Position numbers and translations under genes: made by a program. DNA of 64,000 nt from JBGTGG01 sp964398945. GTDB taxonomy: Bacteria; Bacteroidota; Bacteroidia; Cytophagales; Cyclobacteriaceae. Location: contig CAYNOT010000011.1 of assembly GCA_964398945.1 (NCBI GenBank), forward strand, positions 62,001-126,000, written 5' to 3'. The notes under the pieces were generated by a model that was given only the letters and a program-made list of their open reading frames with translations, ran no database searches and was not told the DNA's origin. Shown here in pieces: positions 1 through 9,264 of the stretch (positions within the stretch are counted from its first letter, which is position 1; every line of letters begins with the position of its first letter).

Positions 1-546
1 GACAGAAACGGAAACACCGGGTTGTTTTTTTTCAATGGCTTCCTTGATCAGTCCTGAGAGTGCTACGATTTTTGCAGCCTTTCGGTACACCAATTTTTCA
101 AACCAAAGGAGTAAATTTTTAAACAATGGGTTTTTAATGAACCCCAATTGGATTGGGGCATCCGGCCATAAGTCCCCAACTTCAAACAGGAACGGGATTT
201 TATAAAATCGTTTTATCCAAAGCGCGGCCAGACCAATAGTGAGCGGTACGGAGATCGCATAAATTATGGTTGCTTTTCTGAAAAGCCTTGGGCGCTTTAC
301 AATTCCAAATACAAAAACAAGGAATGACCAGCTACGGGCAGAGAAACCAAACCGGTTGTCGTACGGAACGGGCAAATAATAAACAGTAATCCCCTCCACT
401 TCGCGGCAGCAAAAAGAACCCTTGTGTGCAGTAATAACCGTCACTTTTTTCCCGGCATCAAGCAACGCTTTCGCGAGGTAGTACGATCGGATCGCCCCTC
501 CACTGGAGGGTGTATTAAAATGTTGATGAAGAATTACTACTTGCAC
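1..546 (-). CDS. Glycosyltransferase family 4, N-terminal part (runs off the window)
   Basis: The minus strand is open from a GTG at 546 to the window edge, giving 182 residues with no stop. The start VVILHQHFNTPSSGGAIRSY followed by AKALLDAGKKVTVITA is the typical N-terminal Rossmann half of a family-4 glycosyltransferase of the WbuB/capsule type, including the glycine-rich donor-side loop. A hydrophobic stretch (about residues 70-95) and the segment LFEVGDLWPDAPIQLG are also typical of membrane-associated members that add sugars to lipid-linked glycans. An in-frame stop lies 22 codons upstream and no ATG intervenes, so GTG is the best start, though not proven. The C-terminal nucleotide-sugar domain lies outside the window, so donor and acceptor cannot be named. 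Confidence 0.8.
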   Translation of the reverse strand, partial: MQVVILHQHFNTPSSGGAIRSYYLAKALLDAGKKVTVITAHKGSFCCREVEGITVYYLPVPYDNRFGFSARSWSFLVFVFGIVKRPRLFRKATIIYAISVPLTIGLAALWIKRFYKIPFLFEVGDLWPDAPIQLGFIKNPLFKNLLLWFEKLVYRKAAKIVALSGLIKEAIEKKQPGVSVSV

Positions 547-654
547 GATGCAAATAAAAGGAAACGAGTCGAATGTAACGGACTCGCCCGAAATGAATGT
601 ATAACATTCTTAATCCCCACCAGATTGTGGAGATCATTTTCTTAATGGAGGATC

Positions 655-888
655 CTAGTGCTTTTCTTTTACAGCACTTCGCGCATAACTCATGATGGCA
701 AGTAGTGATTTCGAAGAGGGCTCAAGACGAACCTTGTCGATTTCTGATTTACCTTCACACAATTGAAGGTACTTCCTTTTTAAATCAGGATCATTGAGAA
801 GGGCTGTCCGGATTTCCTCAGCCTCCTTCTCCGAAGTCTCGTGGTATAAATACCGCATTAAATCGTTCTGGGTAAAGGTCTTTGTCAT
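655..888 (-). CDS. Small anti-sigma-factor-like protein
   Basis: A 77-residue protein starting MTKTFTQNDLMRYLYHET and continuing with an acidic helix (EKEAEEIRTALLNDPDLKR). The layout resembles the short cytoplasmic anti-sigma or zf-HC2-like proteins that sit directly behind ECF sigma genes in Cytophagales, but no Cys/His zinc site and no membrane segment are present. The ATG at 888 is preferred to a GTG two codons upstream. The first 71 bp overlap the 3' end of the sigma factor gene in another frame, which suggests translational coupling and a functional link. The anti-sigma role is inferred from context and size. Confidence 0.65.
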   Translation of the reverse strand: MTKTFTQNDLMRYLYHETSEKEAEEIRTALLNDPDLKRKYLQLCEGKSEIDKVRLEPSSKSLLAIMSYARSAVKEKH

Positions 889-1459
889 AGGCACTGTTTT
901 TTATCATTTTCTTTCTCAAATTAATCAAGGCATACCGCATCCGACCCAAGGCCGTGTTGATGGATACACCAGTTCGGTCAGCTATTTCCTGAAAACTCAT
1001 ATCCAGGTAATGCCGCATTATCAAAACATGCTTTTGCTCCACGGGCAACTCCCGTATGAGGCTTCTGATTTTCACCTTGGCATCTTTCGCCAATTGCTTC
1101 GATTCGATCGAATTATCGGCAAAGTCAAGTGTATTGAAGATCTGGCTTCCGTCCTCCAGGATGATTTCCGGATGGCGTTTGTTTTTCCGGAAATGATCGA
1201 TTGCCAGGTTATGGGCAATCCGTCCAATCCAGGGTGCAAATTTGCCTTCTTCATTATACCGTCCATCTTGAATGGTGCGAATTGCTTTTATAAACGTTTC
1301 TTGCAACAAGTCTTCTGCGACATACCGATCCTTCACGATCAAATATATGGCTGTATAGATTTTCGACTTATGTCGACCAAGAAGCTCTTCAAAAGCCTTC
1401 TCGTCACCATTTTGATAAAGCGCAACCAATTGGCTGTCACTGCATCTGCTCTTCCTCAT
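818..1459 (-). CDS. ECF-type RNA polymerase sigma-70 factor
   Basis: A 213-residue sigma factor of the RpoE/ECF type. Region 2 (about residues 25-95) carries EDLLQETFIKAIRTI and the -10-recognition segment FAPWIGRIAHNLAIDHFRK. Region 4 (about 138-185) carries LPVEQKHVLIMRHYLDMSFQ and the helix-turn-helix EIADRTGVSINTALGRMRYA. It should direct core polymerase to a small regulon. After region 4 there is an extra tail of about 25 residues whose coding sequence overlaps the downstream small gene. The regulon and the signal are not visible here. A promoter-like pair lies about 100 bp upstream. Confidence 0.93.
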   Translation of the reverse strand: MRKSRCSDSQLVALYQNGDEKAFEELLGRHKSKIYTAIYLIVKDRYVAEDLLQETFIKAIRTIQDGRYNEEGKFAPWIGRIAHNLAIDHFRKNKRHPEIILEDGSQIFNTLDFADNSIESKQLAKDAKVKIRSLIRELPVEQKHVLIMRHYLDMSFQEIADRTGVSINTALGRMRYALINLRKKMIKNSAYDKDLYPERFNAVFIPRDFGEGG

Positions 1460-1558
1460 GTATCTCTCTTTTAGGTAACGTAGAGCTGTTTGTCGATAGT
1501 GTGTGGGCTAGTTTTTATTTGTTTGAGATCGAAAAGGTAAAAATTTTTGTGGTCTGCA

Positions 1559-1589
1559 CAAAAATAATTTGAAAAAATGTTGCCTTCAA
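1559..1589 (-). promoter_or_regulatory. Candidate promoter of the sigma factor operon
   Basis: On the minus strand TTG (1589-1587) is followed after 20 nt by TATTTTTG (1566-1559), matching the Bacteroidota housekeeping pattern TTTG-N19-TANNTTTG. It lies about 100 nt before the sigma gene start codon. The assignment is by motif only; the operon could also use an ECF promoter. Confidence 0.4.
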
Positions 1590-1643
1590 TAATATTTCTT
1601 TGCCTAATTGTCCTCGAATTAAAAAGATTCTTTAAAAAATAGT

Positions 1644-1973
1644 ATGGCAAACAAAAACCGGGTTATTAAATCGCTTGAAACCGTTTCGGACGAACTAAAA
1701 GCCTTTATCAAACAACAGTATCCCAATGGATACGAAGACAGCATTACGAGAATTCAAAATGCGAAACGCGAGTCAATTTTTGTGTTTCCACTGGAAACAG
1801 AAGAGACGGCCTATCTGATTAAAGTCACGGCCACCAAAAACAGTGCAGGCGGGTATGACATTGAATCTGAAGAGAAAGACGAGTTTAATGATGACGATGA
1901 TTACAAAGGCGGTGATGGTGAGAGTGACGATGCCGACAGCGATCCAAGCTACGATCCTGATTTTGATAATTAA
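1644..1973 (+). CDS. Conserved hypothetical protein with acidic tail
   Basis: A 109-residue soluble protein with no signal peptide. Residues 1-75 look like a small folded domain (helix LETVSDELKAFIKQQYP, then strands around ESIFVFPLETEETAYLIKV). Residues 76-109 are almost entirely Asp, Glu, Gly and Ser, a disordered acidic tail. It stands alone between the sigma factor and uvrA and is closed by a clear hairpin at 1998-2021. I recognise no family; the acidic tail could mimic nucleic acid or bind a basic partner, but that is speculation. Confidence 0.7.
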   Translation: MANKNRVIKSLETVSDELKAFIKQQYPNGYEDSITRIQNAKRESIFVFPLETEETAYLIKVTATKNSAGGYDIESEEKDEFNDDDDYKGGDGESDDADSDPSYDPDFDN

Positions 1974-1997
1974 TCAGTAGATATTTCTTTACTTTTG

Positions 1998-2021
1998 AAC
2001 ACCATCCCCGCAGATGGTGTT
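1998..2021 (+). terminator. Hairpin between the acidic-tail gene and uvrA
   Basis: Perfect 9-bp arms AACACCATC / GATGGTGTT with a 6-nt loop, followed by a T-rich stretch, 24 bp after the upstream stop codon. It probably ends the upstream transcript. A -7-like TACTTTTG at 1990-1997 lies just before it, so it could instead be a structured uvrA leader. The ATG at 2014 sits inside the stem, which argues against it as the uvrA start. Confidence 0.6.
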
Positions 2022-2049
2022 TCTATTTTCTAAGCACCCAAAATCCTAC

Positions 2050-4872
2050 ATGCCCTCCACTTACGTTGAAAACGACATTTCCCTGGATGACCTTGACCCC
2101 AGGAAATTTATAATCATCAAGCGCGCACGGGTCAATAACCTCAAAAACCTCAGTGTGGCCATTCCCAGGAATAAACTGGTGGTGATCACCGGGCTGTCCG
2201 GATCCGGCAAGTCTTCGCTGGCTTTTGATACGCTTTTTGCGGAAGGTCAGCGCATGTATGTGGAAAGCCTGAGTTCTTACGCCCGCCAATTTTTGGGTAG
2301 GATGGAGAAACCGGAGGTGGATTACATTCGCGGGGTTTCCCCGGCCATTGCCATTGAACAAAAGGTAAACACCCGTAACCCGCGCTCCACAGTAGGCACT
2401 AGCACAGAAATTTATGACTACCTCAAGCTGCTTTTTGCCCGGATCGGAAAAACCTATTCACCCGTAAGCAAAAAACCTGTCACGCGCGATACCGTGACCT
2501 CTGTCGTCCAATATATCAATACGTTGCCGGCCAATAGCCGGATTATGATCGCCTGCCCATTGACCGTTTTGAAAGAGCGGAAGTTTGATGGTGAGTTGAA
2601 ATTATTGTTGAGCAAAGGCTTCGCCAGGATCCTGGTAGATGGGGAACCTGTATTTATTGAAGACTACCTCGCATCAAAAAAGAAACTGGCAAAAGAAAGT
2701 GAAGTCGAGATACTGATTGATCGCGCTTCTACAAATCCCGGTGATGAAGATTTGGCTTTTCGATTGAGCGACTCGGTGCAAACCGCCTTTTTCGAAGGGC
2801 ATGGCGATGCTGTGGTCTATCATGAAAAAGAAAAGAAAACATTCTCCGATCGTTTCGAATTGGATGGAATAAAATTTACGGAGCCAAGTGTCAATCTCTT
2901 CACCTTCAACAATCCGTATGGCGCGTGCCGCACGTGCGAAGGGTTTGGAAAAGTATTGGGCATTGATGAAGATTTGGTATTGCCCGACAAATCGCTTTCT
3001 GTTTTTGAAGGCGTAATTGCTCCATGGCGCACGGAGGCGATGAGCAAATGGCTAATACCTTTGCTGAAGAATGGGATCAAATTCGATTTCCCGATCCATC
3101 GCCCATACAGTGATTTAACGGATCAGGAAAAAGATCTCCTTTGGAAAGGCAACACGTATTTTGAGGGAATTGATGGCTTCTTCAAATACCTCGAATCTAA
3201 AATGCATAAAATCCAGTACCGGGTAATGCTTTCCCGCTACCGCGGAAGGACCAATTGCCCGGATTGCCGTGGCACACGATTACGAAAAGATGCTTCGTAT
3301 GTGAAGATCAATGATACTTCTATTATCGATATAGTACTCTGGCCAATCGAAGATGTGCTTGTCTTTTTTGAAAAATTACAACTCAATGAATTCGATAAAA
3401 AAGTTTCTGATCGAATTGTAACGGAAATAAAAACCAGGATTGAATACCTGGTGAAAGTAGGGCTTGGCTACCTTACTTTAAACCGGCTCACATCAACATT
3501 ATCGGGTGGTGAATATCAGCGGATCAAATTAGCCACTTCCCTGGGAAGTGCTTTGGTAGGATCTATGTACATCATGGACGAGCCCAGCATTGGCCTGCAT
3601 CCCCGGGATACTGCACGAATGATCGAGGTTTTGAAATCCTTACGGGATTTAGGAAACACGGTGATTGTAGTGGAGCACGAAGAAGAAATCATGCGCGAAG
3701 CCGATCAACTCATTGACATTGGGCCGGACGCCGGATCGCATGGTGGTGAGCTGGTTTTTCAGGGCACAATGAAAGACCTCAAAACAAAAGGCAATTCACA
3801 CACTACAAAATATTTAAATGGTGAAGAGTCAATCCGCATTCCAACGACAAGGAGAAAATGGAAAGATGCAGTCACCGTGTATGGTGCACGGGAAAACAAC
3901 CTTAAAAACCTTACGGTAAAATTTCCATTGGGTGTACTCACGGTTGTAACCGGTGTTAGTGGATCAGGCAAATCCACATTGATCAAAAAAATCCTCTATC
4001 CGGCATTAGGTCGCATAAGCGGAGCGGTATCGGAATCCCCCGGGAAATATGATAAACTAGAGGGTGACATCAGTCAGGTAACAGCTGTGGAGTTTGTGGA
4101 CCAAAACCCAATCGGTAAATCATCCCGGTCAAACCCAATTAGTTACATAAAAGCGTATGATGTCATCCGTCAATTATACTCTGAACAACCATTGGCAAAA
4201 CAACGGGGCTACAAACCTTCCCACTTCTCTTTTAATGTGGATGGTGGCCGCTGCGAAACGTGCCAAGGCGAGGGCGAAATAAAAGTAGAGATGCAATTCA
4301 TGGCCGACATCCTGTTGAAATGCGAAAGTTGTAACGGCAAGCGCTTTAAGCAGGAAGTACTGGAGGTTGTTTACAAGGATAAAAATATTGCTGAAGTATT
4401 GGACCTTACGGTGGAAGAAGCGCTTGGTTTTTTTGCTGACAATAAATCCATATACAATAAAATATCACTACTAAACGATGTTGGGTTGGGCTATGTAAAA
4501 TTAGGACAATCCTCAAACTCGCTTAGTGGCGGTGAGGCACAACGCGTAAAGCTTGCTTCCTTTCTTGGTAAAAATTCTTCCGACAGCAGCCACACCGTTT
4601 TCATTTTTGACGAGCCCACTACCGGGTTGCACTTTCATGATATCGCCAAACTTTTAAAAGCCATCAATGCATTGGTGGACCAGGGCCATACGGTAATCAT
4701 TATCGAACACAATATAGAAATCATCAAATGTGCCGATTGGATCATCGACCTTGGGCCGGAAGGTGGCGAGAAGCTAGGCGGGAATTTAGTGTTTGAAGGA
4801 ACGCCCGAACAAATGAAGAAAGAGAAGAAAGGATATACAGCAGGTTTTCTTCAAAAGAAGCTTACTTCATAA
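2050..4872 (+). CDS. uvrA: Excinuclease ABC subunit A
   Basis: About 940 residues. UvrA is the damage-sensing ATPase of nucleotide excision repair and loads UvrB on DNA. Seen here: first Walker A GLSGSGKSS (about residues 48-56), the segment SYARQFLGRMEKPEVDYIRG and EQKVNTRNPRSTVGT, zinc-site CxxC pairs (CRTCEGFG, CPDCRGTR, CETCQGEGE with CESCNGKR), the ABC signatures LSGGEYQRIKLA and LSGGEAQRVKLA, and a second Walker A GVSGSGKST. The length is normal. The ATG at 2050 (MPSTYVEND) is preferred because the upstream ATG at 2014 lies inside a hairpin and adds non-family residues. It converges on proC with a 1-bp gap. Confidence 0.97.
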   Translation: MPSTYVENDISLDDLDPRKFIIIKRARVNNLKNLSVAIPRNKLVVITGLSGSGKSSLAFDTLFAEGQRMYVESLSSYARQFLGRMEKPEVDYIRGVSPAIAIEQKVNTRNPRSTVGTSTEIYDYLKLLFARIGKTYSPVSKKPVTRDTVTSVVQYINTLPANSRIMIACPLTVLKERKFDGELKLLLSKGFARILVDGEPVFIEDYLASKKKLAKESEVEILIDRASTNPGDEDLAFRLSDSVQTAFFEGHGDAVVYHEKEKKTFSDRFELDGIKFTEPSVNLFTFNNPYGACRTCEGFGKVLGIDEDLVLPDKSLSVFEGVIAPWRTEAMSKWLIPLLKNGIKFDFPIHRPYSDLTDQEKDLLWKGNTYFEGIDGFFKYLESKMHKIQYRVMLSRYRGRTNCPDCRGTRLRKDASYVKINDTSIIDIVLWPIEDVLVFFEKLQLNEFDKKVSDRIVTEIKTRIEYLVKVGLGYLTLNRLTSTLSGGEYQRIKLATSLGSALVGSMYIMDEPSIGLHPRDTARMIEVLKSLRDLGNTVIVVEHEEEIMREADQLIDIGPDAGSHGGELVFQGTMKDLKTKGNSHTTKYLNGEESIRIPTTRRKWKDAVTVYGARENNLKNLTVKFPLGVLTVVTGVSGSGKSTLIKKILYPALGRISGAVSESPGKYDKLEGDISQVTAVEFVDQNPIGKSSRSNPISYIKAYDVIRQLYSEQPLAKQRGYKPSHFSFNVDGGRCETCQGEGEIKVEMQFMADILLKCESCNGKRFKQEVLEVVYKDKNIAEVLDLTVEEALGFFADNKSIYNKISLLNDVGLGYVKLGQSSNSLSGGEAQRVKLASFLGKNSSDSSHTVFIFDEPTTGLHFHDIAKLLKAINALVDQGHTVIIIEHNIEIIKCADWIIDLGPEGGEKLGGNLVFEGTPEQMKKEKKGYTAGFLQKKLTS

Positions 4873-4873
4873 C

Positions 4874-5671
4874 CTAGTCAACAATCTTATCATAAGAAGC
4901 CACAATACCTTTGATAAGTGAGCTGCTAAACCCCTGGTGTTCCATCTCGTTAAGTCCTGCTATAGTGCAACCCATTGGTGTGGTCACTTTATCAATCTCC
5001 GCTTCCGGATGGCGATTTCCTTTTAGCAAAAGTTCAGCAGATCCTTTCACCGTTTGCGCAGCAATTAAACTGGCAGTCTTTGCATCAAACCCGATTTCAA
5101 TACCTCCTTGTGTTGCCGCGCGTATAAACCGTAACGCATACGCGATACCACAGGCGCCTAACACAGTAGCAGCATCCATTAACTTTTCATCAATCGCTAT
5201 CGCAATTCCTAATTGCTCAAAAAGGGAGGTGACATAGTTGACCTGATCCGTGTTGGCTTGTTGATGGCACAAACAGGTTATTGATTCCTGAATCGCAATG
5301 GCAGTATTTGGCATCGCCCTGAAAATCGGGATATCATTTCCTAAAATTTCTTCCAGGTCTTTTAAAAAAACCCCCGTGACCACGCTGATCACCAGATGTT
5401 TTTTTGGATCAAATACTGCTTTTAACCCAAGCAAAACCTCTTTCACATTGTATGGTTTTACGGCAACAATGATGATATCACTATTTTGGATTGCCAAAAC
5501 ATTATCACTGGTAACAGTGGCCCCCAATTTTGCCAGGGGTTGCAGGTCCTCCGTATGCCTGCGTGTAATCGTAATTTGTTTTGCGGAAACAAAATCACTT
5601 TTTATCAACCCCTCTGCAATGGCGGAGCCCAGGTTCCCTCCTCCAATGATGGCAATCTTTTTTGTTTTCAT
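4874..5671 (-). CDS. proC: Pyrroline-5-carboxylate reductase
   Basis: About 265 residues. It catalyses the last step of proline synthesis, NAD(P)H-dependent reduction of 1-pyrroline-5-carboxylate. The N-terminal Rossmann motif KKIAIIGGGNLGSAIAEGL, the central ISVVTGVFLKDLEEIL and FRAMPNTAIAI, and the C-terminal dimer helix with the family motif VTTPMGCTIAGLNEME are all present. The ATG at 5671 (MKTKKIAIIGG) fits the family better than the codon five residues upstream. It stands alone and converges on uvrA. Confidence 0.95.
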   Translation of the reverse strand: MKTKKIAIIGGGNLGSAIAEGLIKSDFVSAKQITITRRHTEDLQPLAKLGATVTSDNVLAIQNSDIIIVAVKPYNVKEVLLGLKAVFDPKKHLVISVVTGVFLKDLEEILGNDIPIFRAMPNTAIAIQESITCLCHQQANTDQVNYVTSLFEQLGIAIAIDEKLMDAATVLGACGIAYALRFIRAATQGGIEIGFDAKTASLIAAQTVKGSAELLLKGNRHPEAEIDKVTTPMGCTIAGLNEMEHQGFSSSLIKGIVASYDKIVD

Positions 5672-5808
5672 TTTCTTCTGATTCAATTGACCGATAAGTT
5701 ACTTAGGTTTTAAGTTTTTTACATGCTACCCTTTTATAAATCAATCCATAAACATTTCCTAAATCGTTTGCAATCAAATTACTTCTAGTAAATTGTGTTC
5801 CAAATTGC

Positions 5809-7167
5809 ATGGCTATGGCACAAAATGAAATCCTTGATCGGATCAAACAACGAAACCCTAACGAACCTGAATTTCTTCAGGCCGCTGAGGAAGTAATCAG
5901 TTCGTTAATGCCTGTTCTTGATAAACATCCGGAATTCAAAAGGTTGAAAATCCTGGACCGCATACTCGAACCCGAACGGTTGATTTCCTTTCGTGTAACA
6001 TGGATGGATGACAAAGGTGAAGTACAGATCAATAGAGGATATCGTGTTCAAATGAACAGTGCCATCGGCCCTTACAAAGGCGGCCTGCGATTCCATCCGT
6101 CAGTAACACCAAGCATTTTAAAGTTTTTGGCATTCGAGCAAATTTTTAAAAATGCGTTGACGGGAATTCCGATGGGTGGGGGCAAGGGTGGTTCTGATTT
6201 TGATCCGAAGGGAAAGTCAGACAACGAAATCATGAAATTTTGCCAGGCTTTTATGGGTGAACTTGCGCGCCATATCAGCCATCGTTTGGATGTTCCGGCA
6301 GGTGATATTGGCGTTGGCGGAAGGGAGATTGGCTACATGTTTGGCGCGTATAAAAAAATCAAAAATGAATTTACAGGAGTATTCACAGGAAAAGGAATTG
6401 GTTGGGGAGGAAGTTTAATCCGTACCGAAGCAACCGGCTATGGCCTGATATATTTTGCAGAAAACATGCTGTATACAAAGGGCGATTCCATAAAGGGAAA
6501 GACCTGTTTGGTCTCTGGTTCCGGCAACGTAGCACAGTATGCAATCGAAAAAATAATCCAGTTGGGGGGCACCCCAATCACAGCATCAGATTCCACCGGA
6601 TTCATCCACGATCCTACCGGCATAACACAAGAAAAACTGGAATTCCTTAAAGACCTGAAGAATAACAGAAGAGGAAGGATCAGTGAGTATGCCGAAAAAT
6701 TCAAGGGGGCAAAATATGTAGAAGATAAAAATGAAGACCAGAACCCGCTTTGGGATATTAAAGCAGATTGTGCTTTTCCATGTGCAACGCAAAATGAAAT
6801 CAACGCAAAAGATGCCACCAACTTAGTGAAGAATGGCATCAAACTTTTAGGGGAAGGAGCCAATATGCCAACTACAATTGACGGTATAAATATCATTATC
6901 GAAAACAATGTGATGTACTCTCCCGGAAAGGCTTCAAATGCTGGTGGTGTTGCAACCTCCGGACTCGAGATGACCCAAAATTATATGGGTCAGAATTGGA
7001 CACGTGATGAGGTTGACGCTAAATTAAAAGACATCATGAAAAATATTCATGATACGTGCCTGGCTGCAGCAAATGAATACGGGCATCCCGGAAATTATAT
7101 GATCGGGGCCAATATTGCCGGGTTTCTAAAAGTGGCCAATGCAATGAAAGCGCAGGGTGTGATTTAA
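5809..7167 (+). CDS. gdhA: NADP-type glutamate dehydrogenase
   Basis: 452 residues, the usual length of hexameric bacterial GDH, which makes glutamate from 2-oxoglutarate, ammonia and NAD(P)H. The substrate-site motif GPYKGGLRFHPSV and the glycine-rich active-site segment PMGGGKGGSDFDPKGKSD with the catalytic Lys are intact, as is the Rossmann motif VSGSGNVAQYA (about residues 230-240) and the C-terminal SNAGGVATSGLEMTQN. NADP preference is inferred from similarity to the biosynthetic class. Its stop overlaps by 4 bp the end of the convergent lipoprotein gene. Two Met codons lie close together at the start (5809 and 5815). Confidence 0.96.
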   Translation: MAMAQNEILDRIKQRNPNEPEFLQAAEEVISSLMPVLDKHPEFKRLKILDRILEPERLISFRVTWMDDKGEVQINRGYRVQMNSAIGPYKGGLRFHPSVTPSILKFLAFEQIFKNALTGIPMGGGKGGSDFDPKGKSDNEIMKFCQAFMGELARHISHRLDVPAGDIGVGGREIGYMFGAYKKIKNEFTGVFTGKGIGWGGSLIRTEATGYGLIYFAENMLYTKGDSIKGKTCLVSGSGNVAQYAIEKIIQLGGTPITASDSTGFIHDPTGITQEKLEFLKDLKNNRRGRISEYAEKFKGAKYVEDKNEDQNPLWDIKADCAFPCATQNEINAKDATNLVKNGIKLLGEGANMPTTIDGINIIIENNVMYSPGKASNAGGVATSGLEMTQNYMGQNWTRDEVDAKLKDIMKNIHDTCLAAANEYGHPGNYMIGANIAGFLKVANAMKAQGVI

Positions 7168-8063
7168 TCTTTTCTTGTTTCCTTGCGCTTATAAAAAATA
7201 AGGTGCGGTGTTTTTCCATTCGCATATTCACTTACCGTAAAGTAGCCCTTGCCATAAATATCAAAGGCGATCGCTTCACCCTGGGGTTCTTGGCTATACG
7301 GTAAAACCCGGGCCGGACTTTCAAATATGGATGTAAATGGTTTTGATGTGTCCCGGGCCCAGTAATAAATATTCTCATAATTCTTTATAAGAAGTTCTGA
7401 ACCATCCGGGGAAATATCCGCTGCTGTGATTTGCGTAAACGGAAGTTTAAATAAAAATTTAGCTTCCGTGAATTGATTTCCATTTGCCCAATTATCAATT
7501 TCATACAGATTGATTTCCTTTTCCCTTTTTGAAAAAAGAAAGATGTTCCTGGAAACAGGGTCAACCACAAATGCTTCCGAATCCCGCTGACCATCGGGGA
7601 GTTTAACTTCAAGATGATCAACTGCGGTGATCAATGTGTCAAGAACATTGTTGCTCCTGTTTACTTTAAAATCCGCGATCCTATAAATATGCTTGGTGGG
7701 ATATTGCGCCAGATTGTCACCAATTTCTCCAACATAAACATAATTAAGTTTAGGATCCGGTCCTTTTCCAATGGCTACTTCTTCCCAATCACGATTTTCA
7801 GCGCCTTCCAACCGAACAATTGCTATAAGGTTAGCTGCGCTATCGATTAAATAAATCCGGGGTTCATCACCACTATCATTGTTCACCCAAAACATTCCGG
7901 GATTGGCAATGCTCGAAGCAAGCCCCGATACTTCTGTTAGCAAGGGGTTGTTCATCAGCCCTTTGCTTACACCCATCTCAAAAACAGAATGGTCAAAACT
8001 TTTGCGACTTTGGCAGGCAACAATACCCGGTAATAGAACTGCAAATATGAATAGTGGTCTCAT
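7164..8063 (-). CDS. Lipoprotein with predicted beta-propeller fold
   Basis: About 299 residues from the ATG at 8063, which gives a lipoprotein signal MRPLFIFAVLLPGIVAC with the lipidated Cys at 17. Longer in-frame starts exist but would run into the divergent pseudouridine synthase gene. The body begins LTEVSGLASSIANPGMFWVN followed by NDSGDEPRIYLID and VRLEGAENRDWEEVAIG, a pattern I associate with a widespread uncharacterised Bacteroidota envelope family with repeated beta-sheet blades. A surface or periplasmic binding role is likely; no catalytic motif is evident. The last 4 bp overlap the end of gdhA. Confidence 0.8.
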   Translation of the reverse strand: MRPLFIFAVLLPGIVACQSRKSFDHSVFEMGVSKGLMNNPLLTEVSGLASSIANPGMFWVNNDSGDEPRIYLIDSAANLIAIVRLEGAENRDWEEVAIGKGPDPKLNYVYVGEIGDNLAQYPTKHIYRIADFKVNRSNNVLDTLITAVDHLEVKLPDGQRDSEAFVVDPVSRNIFLFSKREKEINLYEIDNWANGNQFTEAKFLFKLPFTQITAADISPDGSELLIKNYENIYYWARDTSKPFTSIFESPARVLPYSQEPQGEAIAFDIYGKGYFTVSEYANGKTPHLIFYKRKETRKD

Positions 8064-8150
8064 AATTTCACAAAGAAAATATAAAGCAGCATAAATACAT
8101 CCAATCCGCATCTTCTTTTCTTTCTGTGGATTATCTTCGCGGTTCAAAGC

Positions 8151-9182
8151 ATGGCAATAGAAGAGGATATACCAGAGGAAGATGATGATCAACTGTTTGA
8201 ACATCATCGTATAACCGTTGATAAAAATCAAGCTTTATTGCGGATCGATAAATTTTTGATGGCGCGGTTGCCCAATGTCACCCGCTCAAAAATCCAGAAT
8301 GGAATTGCAGGGGGTTTCATCAGTGTGAATGGAAACCCTGTAAAAGCCAACTATAAAATCCGCCCTGCTGATTTGATCGTTGTTTCATTGCCAACACCTC
8401 CTCGTGATTCTGAGGTCCTTCCAGAAAATATTCCATTGGATATTATCTATGAAGATGATTGCCTGTTAATCGTCAATAAAACAGCAGGAATGGTTGTGCA
8501 CCCGGCATACCAAAACTGGACAAGTACGTTAGTAAATGCATTAACTTATCATTTTCAAAATTTACCTGAACTTCCGGGAAATGATGGTAGGCCAGGGTTG
8601 GTACACCGCATTGACAAAGACACATCAGGCTTGTTGGTGATCGCCAAAACAGAGAGGGCATTGACCCACCTCGCCAAACAATTTTTTGACCATTCCATTG
8701 AGCGCACGTACCAGGCCATTGTATGGGGTATCCCCGATCCTGATGAAGGAACCATTAACGTTAACCTGGGGCGAAGTTTAAAAGACAGACGGATCACAAC
8801 AGCCTTCCCGGAAGGGGATTTCGGGAGGCATGCGATTACACACTATAAGGTGTTAAAGGACTACCGCTATGTATCTGTTATTGAGTGCAAACTTGAAACG
8901 GGAAGGACACATCAGATACGGGCGCATATGAAATACATCGGCCACCCTATTTTCAACGATGCAACATACGGTGGTAACGAGGTTTTGAAAGGAACCGTGT
9001 TTACAAAGTATAAGCAGTTTGTTGCGAACTGTTTTAAAGTTATTCCACGCCAAGCCCTGCATGCGCGAACCCTGGGGTTCATTCATCCGGAAACCAAAGA
9101 GTGGGTACACTTTGAATCGCCAATTCCAGAAGATTTCCGGAATGTGTTGGAAAAATGGGAATCGTATGTCAAATATTTGTGA
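8151..9182 (+). CDS. RluA/RluD-family 23S rRNA pseudouridine synthase
   Basis: 343 residues. An N-terminal S4 RNA-binding domain (about residues 25-90, with LLRIDKFLMARLPNVTRSKI) is followed by the catalytic domain with the family signature HRIDKDTSGLLVIAKT, which contains the catalytic Asp, and ETGRTHQIRAHMKYIGHPI. RluD-type enzymes isomerise uridines in helix 69 of 23S rRNA. Which RluA subfamily member this is cannot be settled by eye. It is divergent from the lipoprotein gene, with an 87-bp intergenic region between the two start codons. Confidence 0.93.
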   Translation: MAIEEDIPEEDDDQLFEHHRITVDKNQALLRIDKFLMARLPNVTRSKIQNGIAGGFISVNGNPVKANYKIRPADLIVVSLPTPPRDSEVLPENIPLDIIYEDDCLLIVNKTAGMVVHPAYQNWTSTLVNALTYHFQNLPELPGNDGRPGLVHRIDKDTSGLLVIAKTERALTHLAKQFFDHSIERTYQAIVWGIPDPDEGTINVNLGRSLKDRRITTAFPEGDFGRHAITHYKVLKDYRYVSVIECKLETGRTHQIRAHMKYIGHPIFNDATYGGNEVLKGTVFTKYKQFVANCFKVIPRQALHARTLGFIHPETKEWVHFESPIPEDFRNVLEKWESYVKYL

Positions 9183-9264
9183 GCAGGCAAAGGAATAAAG
9201 CCCCCATTACCAACTTTTCGCAAAGCAAAAAAATGGTGTCAAACGTTTAAGCCCTAACTCAGGT

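Noticed and set aside
794..1474. A 226-codon plus-strand open frame opposite the sigma factor gene.
   Set aside because: It lies antisense to a clear sigma factor, has no recognisable domain and is explained as a shadow of the opposite strand.
2014..2049. Upstream ATG extending uvrA by 12 codons.
   Set aside because: The codon lies inside a terminator-like hairpin and the extra residues do not match UvrA.
5298..5681. Plus-strand frame opposite proC.
   Set aside because: Antisense to a well-supported gene with no family features.
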